This document shows positions 45,060-56,559 of a DNA stretch of 64,000 nt, one piece after another. The DNA is from Siphonodentalium dalli (Eukaryota > Mollusca > Scaphopoda > Gadilida > Siphonodentaliidae). Numbering within the stretch: the stretch's first letter is position 1; each line of letters begins with the position of its first letter. The notes below the pieces were generated by a model. The model was not told where the DNA came from. It did not search any database and saw only the letters and a list, made by a program, of their open reading frames with translations. A program made the position numbers and the translations under genes. The stretch spans positions 112,605,546-112,669,545 of the forward strand of contig CP136068.1 in the NCBI GenBank assembly GCA_032622095.1. Reading direction: 5' to 3'.

Positions 45060-45417
45060 AGCATACTACTCATTCAGAACGCGTATAAAAGAAGCGCCGG
45101 ACCACCTTGCTGATTTTGGTGCTTATTTCAGGGTTATGATTTTTCATTATAACATTAAATTTCTGATCGTTTGACATACTAGTAAAATTATTGTGATATC
45201 TACCAACAATTTGGGAAAGTTCATTTCTGAGATCGACATACTCTGGACATTCCATAATGAAATTATACTCACTTTCTATATCAGAAACGGTCCTGCATTT
45301 AATGCACAATCTCTTACCTTCCTTCATTATAGGCTGATGGTGTATACCTTTTTCTATAGCGACATTTTTATCATTAATACGGAGTTTTGTAAAATTAATC
45401 CTATCTTTTAAAGATGC
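45060..45417 (-). pseudogene. LINE C-terminal domain, interrupted by a TIR element
   Basis: On the minus strand, DRINFTKLRINDKNVAIEKG (45415 inward) leads into RLCIKCRTV..IESEYNFIMECPEYVDLR. This is the LT-x-LR...IE-x-G...C-x2-C...E-x-x-FI-x-ECP-x-Y-x-DLR terminal block, with N in place of the usual H. The frame is open for the last 85 codons to 45070. It stops abruptly at the terminal repeat of the element beginning at 45418. Short LINE-like sequence (SYLT) may continue beyond 47208. Confidence 0.75.
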
Positions 45418-47208
45418 TGGCCGGATTCGTCATCTCAGGTTTAAACCTGGTCTACGTAAACCTCTAGGTTTAAACCGCCGTGAGTCAGCAACATCCGTGG
45501 TTTAAACCTGAGACCGCAGGTCTAAGTGACGCATTCGTCATCTATGGTTTAAACCTGGTCTAGCCAGACCACTGGTTTAGCAGTAGTGTCTCTGTATCGT
45601 CGAGATAATTACACGTACTTTCCTAATGCGGACCGCCTCATTTTATTGATTGCGAAAATCAATAATTACGACAGCGGTCATATTTTGATTGGAAATTTAT
45701 AAGCGAGAAGCACTCACACATATAAAGCGTATGGGGATAAGTTTTTGTCAATTTCAATATTGTTTTTGCGTTTTATAAGCTTAAACCGGCAACTAAACCA
45801 TCTAATTCGGTGGTCCAGCTAAACCAGCTTTATCGAGGCTAAACTTGAGATGACGAATCCGTCTTTTCTTTATCGCGGTTTAGAATTGTCAAACAATCAG
45901 TCAAAGGGTGGAGCTGTTAATAATCTCGAGTGAGGGCGTTTCTAAGTGGCGACTGCCGGCTGGTGTTATCGTGTCACAGTTGATTTATTCGCACGCGAGC
46001 TTTGCTCAGATATGGACATATTCCTAACTATATCATTTTTACAACTATCTTGTGGTTTTTTTTTTTTGGCTTGTGGCAATCACAAATACTGGTGTTTTCT
46101 ACGCATTCATTTGAAGGGTTCAGCGTTTTAATTTTGAAACCAAAACGATGGTACTGCATGACCAGATATGCTATACACATAGTTTGCAATCCTAAACTTA
46201 TATTGCTATATGAGTCAAATTTGATAACTTATGTTGTTGTAGATCATGCCACAAAGCTCTACTCTGGCTACGCCTATCAATTCCCATAATATTCTATCAG
46301 TTCAAAACTTGGGAATCTTTTTGATTTTCTGTATGACGGAAAATTTATGACACAATCAACGCATTTGATATATATCTTTATTAAAAGCTGTCCCTCTGCA
46401 TGGTTGCCCACTTCAAACAGTTCAGATGCCGCTTAGGGTGTGCACTCATAAGCAAATTGCCTTTACTTGACTGACCTCTTGGTCCAGGATTGACTCGATT
46501 ATGGAGACTTTTTCAACGCCAGAGGGGCTTTGCGCACATTTTGATCATTTGAACATTTTAATTCAAACAAAAATTTAATTAAATTTAAAACAAACAAATG
46601 TTAATTTAAATTTTAAATTTTGTTTATTTTTAGATTCGACTCCTTACTCAATTTAACACAATGTTATCACCACACCTAATTTAATTGAAATCGGTCCAGG
46701 GGTATTGGAGAACATTTGCGAACAGACAAACGGACACACAGATAGACAGCTCCTATACCCTTTAATATATACATATATACATGTAAATACACAAAATTTT
46801 GTCTTTGCGGTGAAGCATCTTGCAGAAATCTATCATAAACAAAGTGATGAACAGAGCGTGAAACTCGTGTTGAGAGACATGCCCTTTGTTAAATTGATTT
46901 GAACAAAGAATGAGATCGGATTAATAGTCAATGAGCGATACTTGTTTCTCGATGAATAAATCCATTGAGCGTGCACGCGGTCACGATAATTTATGACTTG
47001 TCAATAACCATTATATCGGCCTATTTTTTTGGTTCGATTGGTAAGAGCGTAGTTTGATTGCATAATCATATCACCGAATCGAGTTGTCAATTAGCTGGCA
47101 ACTGAACGACAAAAACGCCCACTTAGACCCGGTTTGGCTGGACCACCAATGTAGGTTTAAACCAGGTTTAAACTCGGAGGTTTAAACCAGAGATGACGAA
47201 TCCGGCCA
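45418..47208. mobile_element. Composite TIR element with TTTAAACC subterminal repeats
   Basis: The left end TGGCCGGATTCGTCATCTCA plus GGTTTAAACC is mirrored at the right end by GGTTTAAACCAGAGATGACG and AATCCGGCCA. A second left-type end (GCATTCGTCATCTATGG) lies at ~45531, and an internal right-type end (TGAGATGACGAATCC) at ~45850. The region therefore holds at least one complete ~450-bp copy plus a longer outer one. The palindrome GGTTTAAACC recurs at each end. No transposase frame is visible. The GGCC at the outer ends is palindromic, so it cannot be assigned to TIR or target duplication. Class unknown. Confidence 0.72.
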
Positions 47209-47384
47209 CTGTGTTTGTTAAGTAAGATATGACACTTTATTAACTGAATGGATTATACCATCAGTTATAAGATTATACATTTAAATTGTATAGTACTCAT
47301 GGAGGTAAAATATTATTTAACCCATTCATGACTGGAGCTGCGCTGGTGCAGCATTAACGACCCTGTGCCGTGCATTTTCATATG
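47209..47384. other. Short spacer, possible LINE remnant and TTAACCC end
   Basis: Contains TTTAACCCATTCATGACTGG at ~47318 followed by ACCCTGTGCC, which resembles the outer ends of the hairpin-module elements without the hairpin. Confidence 0.35.
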
Positions 47385-47545
47385 TGAGTTAATTTTAGTA
47401 ACATTATCGACTCATAAGGATGCTATTCTAAGCAGATTATGTGCGGATAATATCACAAATAAGCCAAGTCACGACTTTTCAGATGCTCTTTAACATATGT
47501 TTTCAATTTGGCACACGCCATAAAACGAAATAACCAATGTAAGCT
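47385..47545 (-). repeat. Dispersed family X, inverted copy 4
   Basis: Reads on the minus strand as TATGGCGTGTGCC..., GTCGTGACTTGGCTTATTTG, CCGCACATAATCTGCTTAGA and ATGAGTCGATAATGTT, matching the left half of family X. Confidence 0.6.
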
Positions 47546-47549
47546 CTTT

Positions 47550-47796
47550 AAATGTGTGGATACGTTAGGTCGATAAATAAACGAACTTTTGATATACCGG
47601 CTTCATATGCTCTGAAAACACATGCCAAAGTCACCGCCATATTTCACCCGTTTTCAACTTTTTGCCAGAAGTCAGACAGACGCTCTTTATTGCTACCATA
47701 TCAGGAATAGACCACCACGGAACGCTCTTTTCTGTTCCATGTCGTACAAGTGGCTTGTGTCCCAAACACCATGTTCACAGTTGTATTTTTGTCCCC
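47550..47796 (+). repeat. Dispersed family Y, copy 2, left part
   Basis: TCGATAAATAAACGAACTTT, ATATACCGGCTTCATATGCT and CATATCAGGAATAGACCACC are in the plus orientation. The copy breaks at CACAGTTGTATTTTT and resumes near 48605, where the tandem-core element is inserted. Confidence 0.7.
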
Positions 47797-48604
47797 CGGA
47801 AATTTAATTTTTGGGGGACTATAGAAATGGGCTCCGTCCGTCCGTTCGTCCGTCCGTCCGTTTGTCCGTCCGTCTAGCCGTCCGTTCGTCCGTCACACTT
47901 TTGAGTACCTTCATGGTGTAATCATCTGCTCCTACATATTTCATCCGAGAGATTTGAAACTTCAGAATAGTGTTGCCCATATATTGAAGATGTGCAACAT
48001 GTATATAGATGACGGATACATAATTATTTTACGGAGTTATTAACCCTTTTCGACTTAAAAAAATTCACCATTTTTATACTTTTCTGTATGAGGGTACCTA
48101 CATGGTGTAATCAATTCCTCCTACAGTTTTCATCGTAGAGATTTGACACTTCAGAATATTGTTGCCAATATATTGAAGATGTGCAACATGTATATAGATG
48201 ACGGATTTTTTTTTTTTTTTACAAGAGTTATTAACCCTTTTCGACTTTTCGACAGAGATTTGAAACTTCAGAATAGTGTTGCCCATATATTGAAGATGTG
48301 CAACATGTATATAGATGACGGATACATAATTTTTTTACGGATTTATTAACCCTTTTCGACTTAAAAAAATTCAACATTTTTTATAATCTTCTGTATGAGG
48401 GTACCTTCGTGATGTAATCAACTCCTCCTACAGTTTTGATCGTAGATATTTGAAACTTCAGAGTGACTATTGTTACCCACATATTGGAGATGTGCAACAT
48501 GTATATAGATGACGGAAATATTATTTTTGTATGGAGTTATTAACCGTTTTCGACTAACAAAACAGCATCGACTTGCCACCTTTTCGGGGGACACTGTTGT
48601 CAGC
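47797..48604 (+). mobile_element. Tandem-core element with CCCCCGAAA ends, inserted in family Y
   Basis: The left end GTCCCCCGGAAATTTAATTT with TGGGGGACTATAGAAA forms a hairpin. It is followed by a (TCCG)n tract (47828-47895), then four units of ~117-192 bp containing AGATTTGAAACTTCAGAATA and GTGCAACATGTATATAGATG, then CCTTTTCGGGGGACACTGTT. The layout resembles the 'pearl' tandem-core elements of bivalves, but the sequence family is not confirmed. Family Y sequence on each side matches the uninterrupted copy at 41830-42250. No ORF. Confidence 0.75.
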
Positions 48605-48790
48605 TGACATTTTATTCACTACTTCAATGCGTCTGTTTGGGTTACAGAATGCTCGTAGAAAGGTTGTTCAGATATGTATTGACCCATTTCGATACTAAGA
48701 TAATTTCAAAAGCGAATAATATGTGTATATTGGAGCGCAAACCGCCATGTGGCTTTAAGAGTGTCTGTTAATTGGTGAAATATATTCCGA
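48605..48790 (+). repeat. Dispersed family Y, copy 2, right part
   Basis: CACTACTTCAATGCGTCTGT, GAATGCTCGTAGAAAGGTTG and TTGGAGCGCAAACCGCCATG continue family Y after the insertion. Confidence 0.7.
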
Positions 48791-49170
48791 TAACTCGCAA
48801 AGTTACCTGACAGTTATGCAGACATTTTGATACAGAAAGCTATGATATGCAAACATGCTTATAAAACGCATATGTACCACATCTAACTACCTGGGAGGTA
48901 AATATTCCACCTATCCAATAGTTCCACCTGCATAACAATGCTACGAAATCTGCCTGCAAATAATATTCTCACACAAATCTTTCATAGACACATTTGAAGG
49001 TTGCAAATATAAGGAACTGCACTTCTCATGTATTTAGGTTTAGTAATGATGCATTCTATATATATACGCATGGTGTTGTTCATATTCTGGCATCATATGG
49101 TTTTCTATGACGAAATTCCTGCACGCAAAAAAAACAGGCAAACTTGCCAGTGTGTGAACGTATACTAAGA
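48791..49170. other. No gene seen
   Basis: Anonymous AT-rich spacer with nothing supported. Confidence 0.4.
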
Positions 49171-49245
49171 TTGATTGATTATTAATTGATTGATTGAGGG
49201 TTTAACGTATTTAACCGCTGGGCCGTATCACGACCAAGAACAGAA
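49171..49245 (-). mobile_element. SINE 3' end fragment with ATTG tail
   Basis: GATTGATTGATT...GAGGGTTTAACG..CTGGGCCGTATCACGAC matches, in reverse, the 3' end of the SINE at 57888-58197 (GGCCATATCACGAC and the ATTG tail). The 5' part is absent. Confidence 0.6.
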
Positions 49246-49299
49246 TCAGGTATAAAAAAGATCGTAGTAAAGAAACTATGTGCTATTGAGGATATTTTT

Positions 49300-49862
49300 G
49301 TTCCCCGAAATATATTTTTCGGGGGACTATTAAAATAGCCGGTGTCCGTGCGTCCGGAAATCGTTTCCGGATGATAATAGGTGAGTTTATTAGACCAAAA
49401 TACAGGTCAAGTTCGAATAAGGGTTTGCTCCGCCCATTTTTTAGGGAGTTATGGGCCTTGTTTTACTTAGAATCTTGTAATTTTCTGGTGTCTGGATGAT
49501 AACATCAGTTTGTGTGATCATATCTGAACCAAATTTGGTATGTGGGTTTATCAGCCCTATATACAGGTCAGGTTCGAATATGGGTTTGCTCTGCCCATTT
49601 TTGTGAGAGTTATGGCCCTTTTACGACTTAGAATCCTGTCAATTTCTGGTTTCCGGATGATAACTTTAGTTTGTGTGATCATATATCTGAATCAAATTTG
49701 GTATATGAGTGTATCAGCTCGATATACAGATCAAGTTCGAATATGGGTACGATCCACCCATTTTTGTCCGGTTGCTTCGTATTTAGGGATTTTTCAGAAA
49801 AGCTGATGCCCCCAATGAAGCCACTTTTTCGGGGGACACTGTGGCCGGACGGCCTTTTATTC
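49300..49862 (+). mobile_element. Tandem-core element with CCCCGAAA ends, second family
   Basis: The left end GTTCCCCGAAATATATTTTT with CGGGGGACTATTAAAAT forms a hairpin. Units beginning at TTTCCGGATGATAA (~49369, ~49488, ~49651) carry GATCATATCTGAA, CAAATTTGGTAT and CAGGTCA.GTTCGAATA. The right end is CCACTTTTTCGGGGGACACT. It shares both ends with 47797-48604 but has a different core. Short frames across it are repeat by-products. Confidence 0.75.
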
Positions 49863-49953
49863 CACTTGCAGTCAGGGTAGGGGTATAAGTCCAAGAACTG
49901 ACTAGATTCCAAGTATACTATAAAACGTATAACAGTAGTACAATAATACATAC

Positions 49954-50116
49954 TAAATAGAGGATCTGCAACGAGTCCCCAGTTTAAAGCGGAATTTACA
50001 AAACGAGTCCAGTAAATTAGGTCTGGACCGACCCTTTGGCGAGTTCCAGACCTAAATTACTGGACGAGTTTAGTAAATACCGCTATAAAATGAGGACGCG
50101 TTGTAGATTCTATTTA
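49954..50116. mobile_element. Fold-back family B, copy 2
   Basis: Ends TAAATAGAGGATCTGCAACG and CGTTGTAGATTCTATTTA, with inner arms GTCCAGTAAATTAGGTCTGG and CCAGACCTAAATTACTGGAC. It shares the AGAGGATCT.CA..GAGT outer end and CGGAATTTA with 40098-40256. Confidence 0.75.
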
Positions 50117-51039
50117 TTACTTGACCCAAAACATCGACAAAACATATTAAATCAATTGGGACGCGAAACTAACATCGGCTTCTATGAGGTATACTATGAC
50201 GTTTCATGTAACTATATATATGCCTTGTTTGCCCGCGTAAACAAATAGTCCCAGATAAATAAAGACTCTTTGGCGTATCTAATGGCGTATATTTAATGAC
50301 ATAATTTTTCAAACTCTTCATCAATGATAGTTTGTTGGAAACAAATTGGAAGCCATAGTATTTTCAGACGTAGCGTACGGAATTTAAACAGATGACAGAC
50401 CAGAAGTCAAAGGTCACCTACACTATTTCCTGTTATTAAACGAACGTTTAATATCACAATTTATAGAATGGATTTATTGAATGGAATAAGGGTAGAATCA
50501 TGTAATAAATAGCAAATTAATACCACGAAATTACCAAGTCTGCACATCGAAATAGCTTTTAACATCATAGTTTGCATTGATAAGGTATTTATAACGAATG
50601 ATAAGAGAAGCGGATGCAACACGCAATTGATTTTAATGAGTCGTTAAGATATCACATGGCTGGTAACACTAGTTGAATTGGCACGATATTTTCTTATCTG
50701 CTCCCGTTTCACCCTTTCTATATTAAATGGGTTATCCCACTCAGTTATGACAGTATACATTGGAAAGGTCTAGCATTAGTTTGGAGGGGTGATCAGACAA
50801 AATGAGCGGCTGGCAGCGAGACGAAATGGTAAAACAAGTGTAGAAGAATTCCTATTCATTGGTGGGAAATGTTTAGATAATAAGTTCAACAGACGACCGT
50901 TGGAGTTATTTTCTGAACATTTAAGAAGGGATCCACTCATAAATTGAGTATTTAAACGAAAATAGCTTATTCGAGCTTCCAAATGTTGTCTACGCAATTT
51001 GGAAGCATGTATAAGAAAAGTTGATACATACACCAGATA
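50117..51039. other. No gene seen
   Basis: Anonymous AT-rich DNA. The minus frame at 50776-51033 (85 codons) has no motif I recognise. Confidence 0.35.
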
Positions 51040-51680
51040 TTGATATACCGGCTATATGTGCTCGGAAATCTACTTGCCATGCATGATCAAAGCCATTTTT
51101 CAACTGTTATCAAGTGAAGCAAACGCTATTTATATCTCCCATATGAGGAATAGACTAACACGGAAAGATATTTTCTGCGCCATGCGTGCACATGGCTGTT
51201 ATTTGTTTGGGACACAAACACCGTGTTCAGTGTTCAAAGTTGTATCTTTTATAACTTCAGTGCGTCTTTCTTGGACATATAATGCTCGTAGAAAGGTAGT
51301 TCACGTTTTTATCGACCTATTTCGATTCCGGCCGAAAAACGAATATTATTAGGTGTATTTTGGAGCGCAAACGGCCACGTGACTTTAACACGAGCATGCT
51401 CTTGTTTACGTACCCCATCGTACGTCTTGGTGGCAGTATACTATTTACGCGCTGAGTATGTTTGGCATATGAACAAAACTATATATATTTTAGTGTTCCT
51501 TCTGTTGATGGCGATTTAAACAAATATGAATATTTCTGCAACGAACGCCTTTAATTTTCCTTTCGTTTATGGCGGTTTTACCAAATGTGAATATTTTAAC
51601 AGCATTAATTAAGGTGAACGTGCCTTTAAACATGTGAATCATATTTCGTGTACCGCTTGTAAATTCCGATCACTCATTGA
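51040..51680 (+). repeat. Dispersed family Y, copy 3
   Basis: GATATTGATATACCGGCTAT, CATATGAGGAATAGACTAAC, CAAACACCGTGTTCAG, ATAATGCTCGTAGAAAGGTA and TTTTGGAGCGCAAACGGCCA are in order. It extends through a TGTGAATATTTTAACAGCAT...GTGCCTTTAA end that is also found at 61937 and 62398. Confidence 0.7.
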
Positions 51681-51904
51681 AAGTTGTTAAAAACGCTTTT
51701 CGTTCCCGAAGACTAATTTCAACGACGATTTTATTTGAGCGACGAGAATGTCTTGTGTCTTGTGTATTGTGCGTTTTATTTACCCCCCCCCCCAGCAATA
51801 TTGACGATGTCTCGAAACTGTAAGTAAGACTATAGTCGTTTTTATTTACAAACATACCATTCTCCTAGTATGGCTATGAAATAAATTGAAATTGACTCAT
51901 GTAT

Positions 51905-52970
51905 CAATCCCTCGGGTGGTATGTCGCTACATAATAACGTCGATATATAGTGTCCACGGGCCCATTGGGGCGCCCAGCCTCTCCCGGACTCTTATTGTTG
52001 ATACGGTATTTTACCGGTTTTTGACGGGTTAATGACATCGGTCGTGGACGCGTCAGCGAGTCAATATTTGGATATCACACTCAGGTGTATTGCACCAAAA
52101 TATACTGTCCGAAAACACAAGAAGACACCCGGGCTATCTTATAGCCAATATCGACATTTGCGGGGTTAACAACACCGGCCGGAGTCGAGCGAGCAAGTAA
52201 AATTTTCTATGTTGACCTCGTGGGTATGTCGCTACGTCCACGAGCCCATAGGGGGCGCCCGGGCGGTCCCGGGCGGTACCGGGCTCATTTTGTTTATATG
52301 GTATTTTACCGGATTTTGAGGGGTTAATAATATCATCCGTGGACGCGTCAACGAGTCAATATTTGGAAGTCACACTCCGGTGGTATTGCACTACCATGCA
52401 TCACCAAAATATTCTGTCCGAAAAAACACCGGGCTCCCTCGGGCTCTCTTAGCCAATATCGGCATTTTTGGGGTTAATAACACCGGTCGGAGACGAGCGA
52501 GCGAGTAAAATCCTCTAGGTTGCCCTCAGGTGGCATGTCGCTACGTTATAACGTCGATATATAGTGTCCACGGGCCCATGGGGGCACCGGGCTGTCCCGG
52601 GCGGTGGTCCCGGGCGGTCCATGGGCTCTTTTTGTTTATATGGTATTTTACCGGATTTTGAGGGGTTAATAACATCGGCCATGGACGCGTCAGCGAGTCA
52701 ATATTTGGAAGTCACACTCAGGTGTATTGCACTGCACGCATAATCAAAATATACTGTCCGAAAACACACTAAGACACCCGGCATCACCGGGCTCTCAGCC
52801 AATATCGGCATTGGGGGTTAATAACACCGACCGGAGACGAGCGAGCGAATAAAATCCTATATGTTGCCCTCAGGTGGCATGTCGCTACATTATAACGTCG
52901 GGATATATTCTCCACGGGCCCGTGGGGGCGCACGGGCGGTCCCGGACGATCCCCGGGCGGTAATTAGTCA
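51905..52970. repeat. GC-rich satellite, ~305-345 bp units
   Basis: TGTCGCTAC recurs at 51922, 52227, 52536 and 52880 (spacings 305, 309 and 344), giving over three units. Each carries CCACGGGCCCAT-type boxes, TATGGTATTTTACCGG, GGACGCGTCAGCGAGTCAAT, ATACTGTCCGAAAACAC and GGAGACGAGCGAGCGA. GC content is well above its surroundings. Unit-length differences lie in the CGGGC-rich segment. No ORF is shared between units. Confidence 0.88.
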
Positions 52971-53108
52971 CACCCTAATGCAGGGACATTTGCATTGACT
53001 GTATAAGCACTTTGTAACTATACCAGAAATAAAAATTCTGAATGCAAACATTGATGGGCGCAGTGTGTGTTCAGCTGAAATTATGTTGAGATAAGAATAA
53101 TATTATCG

Positions 53109-53238
53109 ATCATGACCTGGGGTGTGGGGATGGAAAGATCTCACCCCGAGGGGCAAGATATTTCGGCCGATTGTCCGGACCCAATAGCTGGTCTCGAAGA
53201 TGAGATTTTTCCATGCCCATGCCATCCCAGGTCATGAT
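53109..53238. mobile_element. Fold-back element, 130 bp
   Basis: ATCATGACCTGGGGTGTGGG...AAAGATCTCA is mirrored by TGAGATTTTTCCATG...CATCCCAGGTCATGAT. Imperfect arms, no ORF. Confidence 0.65.
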
Positions 53239-54940
53239 GTATTTTTTTCTCCCAAACCCAAGAACCTCATACTGATTTTTTTGTTTTATACCAAATTTTG
53301 GCACATTTCAGTAGTTTCATAATGGTACATCTGGGGAGAAATCTGATGCCACATTTGTGATTTTATTTTGATTTTGGTATATACTGGAAAAGAAAAACAC
53401 GATACCCACACAAGCTAGGTTAATTGGTTTGAGCGAAATATACATGGCTCGTGAAAAACGACATGGCTATGTCATCATTGCTCCTGGCATGAATTCTGAG
53501 AAACGCGTGTATTTATATGAACTGGGTTTGCCAATGGAATTGTCCTTACCATGGGAAAAGTAAACATGGTTCTGTTTATTTGACAGAAAAAATGTTTTGA
53601 TGTGTTCGACGATTTGTTGCAACAACATTTTTCAAAGTGCAACTACTTCGATCGTAAACTGTGGCACACCTCAGTATTGTTAACAAAATGTACACGTACT
53701 AGTTCTGTGGAGCTTATGAGCCCATTTGATAGCCAGATATTGACTTTCAAAAGTTTCTTCACATATTCACTTTTTCAGCAATTTTGACTAATTAGGTGAT
53801 TAATATTTACTTTGACTGCATATAACAACATGAGGGGTGTGTTTTGCTTCAAGAGGACTACATGTTGTCAAAATTATATTAAACAAATTATTTCTGGCTT
53901 AGCCAGGTGCACGGGCTGCTGTAATTCTGCTCGACTGAAATGGTATGAAAGAGACAATAATACTAATTAGGATGCCACGCACTTGGTGTCTCGAGGCTCT
54001 TAATAAATAATACAGGAGAGTGGCTCCGCCCAGTTGTGACGAGGGACACTAATCCATGCCCTCAATGTTCACTGGGCCGAAGACTAAAATAATGTCTGAA
54101 GGGCGCTTCTGTCTTGTTTATTATTCGCTAAAGCTTAACAAATAATATTTTGAACATGTCTATATCATTTGGAATTATTTATAGAGTGTCGTGTAGTCCA
54201 CAAGACAAATGCACTAACAAAGATACCTAAATTATAGTTTATAGTTATAACAAAAGGGGAGTGGGGCAAACACGTGATTGCATATAAACGATACACCCAT
54301 TACTGCATGCTCCCATCAGTAGCAAATATTACAAAGGTAACACACCACTGGACACTCATTGATTTTTTTTGTCTATGCACGAATATCTTTAAAATGGAGA
54401 AAAATTACCCAAAATGGCATTCATAAGGGCCTATTTTCATTGCCAATATTGCGCAAATACCGCCACAGTGTGATATAGTTTTCAATTTATTGAGTTAAAT
54501 TACCTCAAATATGGCATTTCATAACGCCAGCTCTGGAATGCAGACGAATTCCATGCAATAAAACGTACATAGATGCAAAACATTATAATTTTATTGCAAA
54601 ACCTAGTGACAACATTTCTGATACATTGAATATCTTAATTTCTCTTATTATTCCTTGTTAGAAATATTGTGTTGCAATTAGTTCAAGCTAAAACCATAAA
54701 TGCTCTGGACTATGTATGTATTATTATTATGGGTTTTTTAAATAAATATTTAAATTATATTCTCCATTGTTAATTGATCCACAGGCCATTACTATCTGTA
54801 TAGGCAAGATTATCAACTAAAAGTTGATAAAATAGCCACTTTGAGTGGTTAGATGGGACAACTTAGAATATCAATTGAAATATCTAGAATAACCACTCGA
54901 GGTAGAATGCTTTCCCACCAATAGCAGTTATCAGATTAAA
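53239..54940. other. No gene seen
   Basis: Anonymous AT-rich DNA. The plus frame at 53602-53787 has no motif. Confidence 0.35.
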
Positions 54941-54944
54941 TACC

Positions 54945-55190
54945 CGTTGGTAGTGAAAATTCCAACCACCCGCAGGTAGTAAAATTAACTACTGGGTAGT
55001 TCTTATTCACCATTCTACATAAGTAGTTAAAATACCCTCCAAAGGTAGTAAATTGTATACTAAATCGTTACTGTTACTACCCAAGCTATTTGATTTTTTA
55101 ACTACCCACCAGGTAGTAAAAATAACCTCCCAAGGTAGTGGGATGAATACGATCTACCTAAAGTAGTAACAGTTTACTACTTTTCGGGTT
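54945..55190. repeat. Cluster of GGTAGT/ACTACC motifs
   Basis: About eleven occurrences of (G)GTAGT or its complement ACTAC(C) within 245 bp, often as AGGTAGTAAAA or TTAACTACC, in both orientations and at irregular spacing. It is not a simple tandem repeat. It could be a decayed minisatellite, a set of short inverted repeats or a protein-binding cluster. Confidence 0.5.
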
Positions 55191-55853
55191 AATTTAGCAA
55201 CTTTGAGTTTAGTGTGTGTGGCAGACCGATGACCCCAGTGACCGGGTGGTGCTCTAGTGATCCTCTATAGAGTTAAGGCTCTGAAATGGAACCAGGCAAG
55301 CATAACATATTTGAGATGTGCAGCTACTTATATATTATTTGGGTGAATACTTAATGACCTGACCATATTTGGGGAGCTGACTTCATTGTGTATGGTCCCT
55401 GGATCAAGTGGTGGTATATGTGGGATTACGTCACATGTGTCCAATCCCCGGTGGCCAGTCAAAAACCATTTGAAGCTATGGCTGAGGCGTCCTGGTTTCT
55501 CACTGGTGGCCAGTTAAAACTGTTGATATATTTAAAACATCTGGGCCTGAATTTGGCTGGAGTTAGATATCTCGATGCAAGGAATTTTCAGATTTCAGGT
55601 CCTGTTCCCTCCTCGGTAGTCAGTCAAAGACTAACAGTCATTACGCAGAACAAAATCAAGACTGTGAGGTGCCAGTTCGGATTTTTCAAGCCAAGGGAGG
55701 GGATGCGATTTGTATTACACCATCATTGGATGGTAGCCTGGTTTAAGGGGCTGTAGTTGGAACTCCAATTTGGACAACACACAACCCCCCCCCCCCATCG
55801 AAGACACTCTAGCCACGTCCCAGTCCGTGTAAATATAGCAATTATGTAGTACC
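55191..55853. other. No supported gene; recurrent GGCCAGTTAAAA motif
   Basis: A 122-codon plus frame (55388-55756) has no recognisable domain. The short motif GGTGGCCAGT.AAAA recurs at ~55450 and ~55505 and, decayed, at ~55616. A C run of at least ten lies near 55787. Confidence 0.3.
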
Positions 55854-55956
55854 TTAAACGTTTCAAAGCTACTATTCTTGATGTTATCTCACATGGTGTA
55901 TATATACACCATGTGAAATAAAATCTAGAGCTGTATAGTAGCTTTGAAACGTTTAA
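55854..55956. mobile_element. Fold-back element, 103 bp
   Basis: TTAAACGTTTCAAAGCTACT is mirrored by AGTAGCTTTGAAACGTTTAA. The centre is CACATGGTGTATATATACAC plus CATGTG. The flanks of the centre are asymmetric. Confidence 0.75.
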
Positions 55957-56559
55957 AGACATATTATGGACTTGTTCGGGTGCATTGAACTGGTAAGTTA
56001 CTACCCAGGCCCTAGGCCAACAGGATGGATGTTTCTTGAAGAATTCTGAAGAATACAAACGGCAGTTTTTGTTCGCAAAATTGTATTTGTTATGACTTCA
56101 ATGACTTATGACTTATGAATATCGCATAGAATAATGTCAAGATTGATGAAGCAGATTATTCTATTCAAATATGCCATCTAATATTGTACATAGTATGCCT
56201 GCTAACTGGGAGACCCAACCTTGTGATATGAAATGAACTGGACCCCCCCCCCACGATAAATACATAAACTATAAAGAAGTTATGCACTTAAAATCATTAT
56301 GTTGTTAACCACTTCATGCATAGCATTGGATTCACGTTGCCATCCGTGGCAGCTGTATAATTACATGTATCTATTGCAACCAACCGCTTAATAACCATGA
56401 ATTATTTTGTCTGGTATACTGTTACGTTGAGACAAATGTATTTAAACATTTAACAAGACCATCGCTAGGGCGTGGCAAAATACGCCCTCTAGCATTTCGA
56501 ATTGTCTTACCGCAAAATAAAATAATAATTTGAGCAAACAAAGAATATCTGATTAACCC
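55957..56559. other. No gene seen
   Basis: Anonymous AT-rich DNA with a C run near 56245. Confidence 0.4.

Noticed and set aside
55388-55756. 122-codon plus-strand frame as a gene
   Set aside because: No motif, low complexity of repeated GGCCAGT segments, and nearby C run; not distinguishable from chance.
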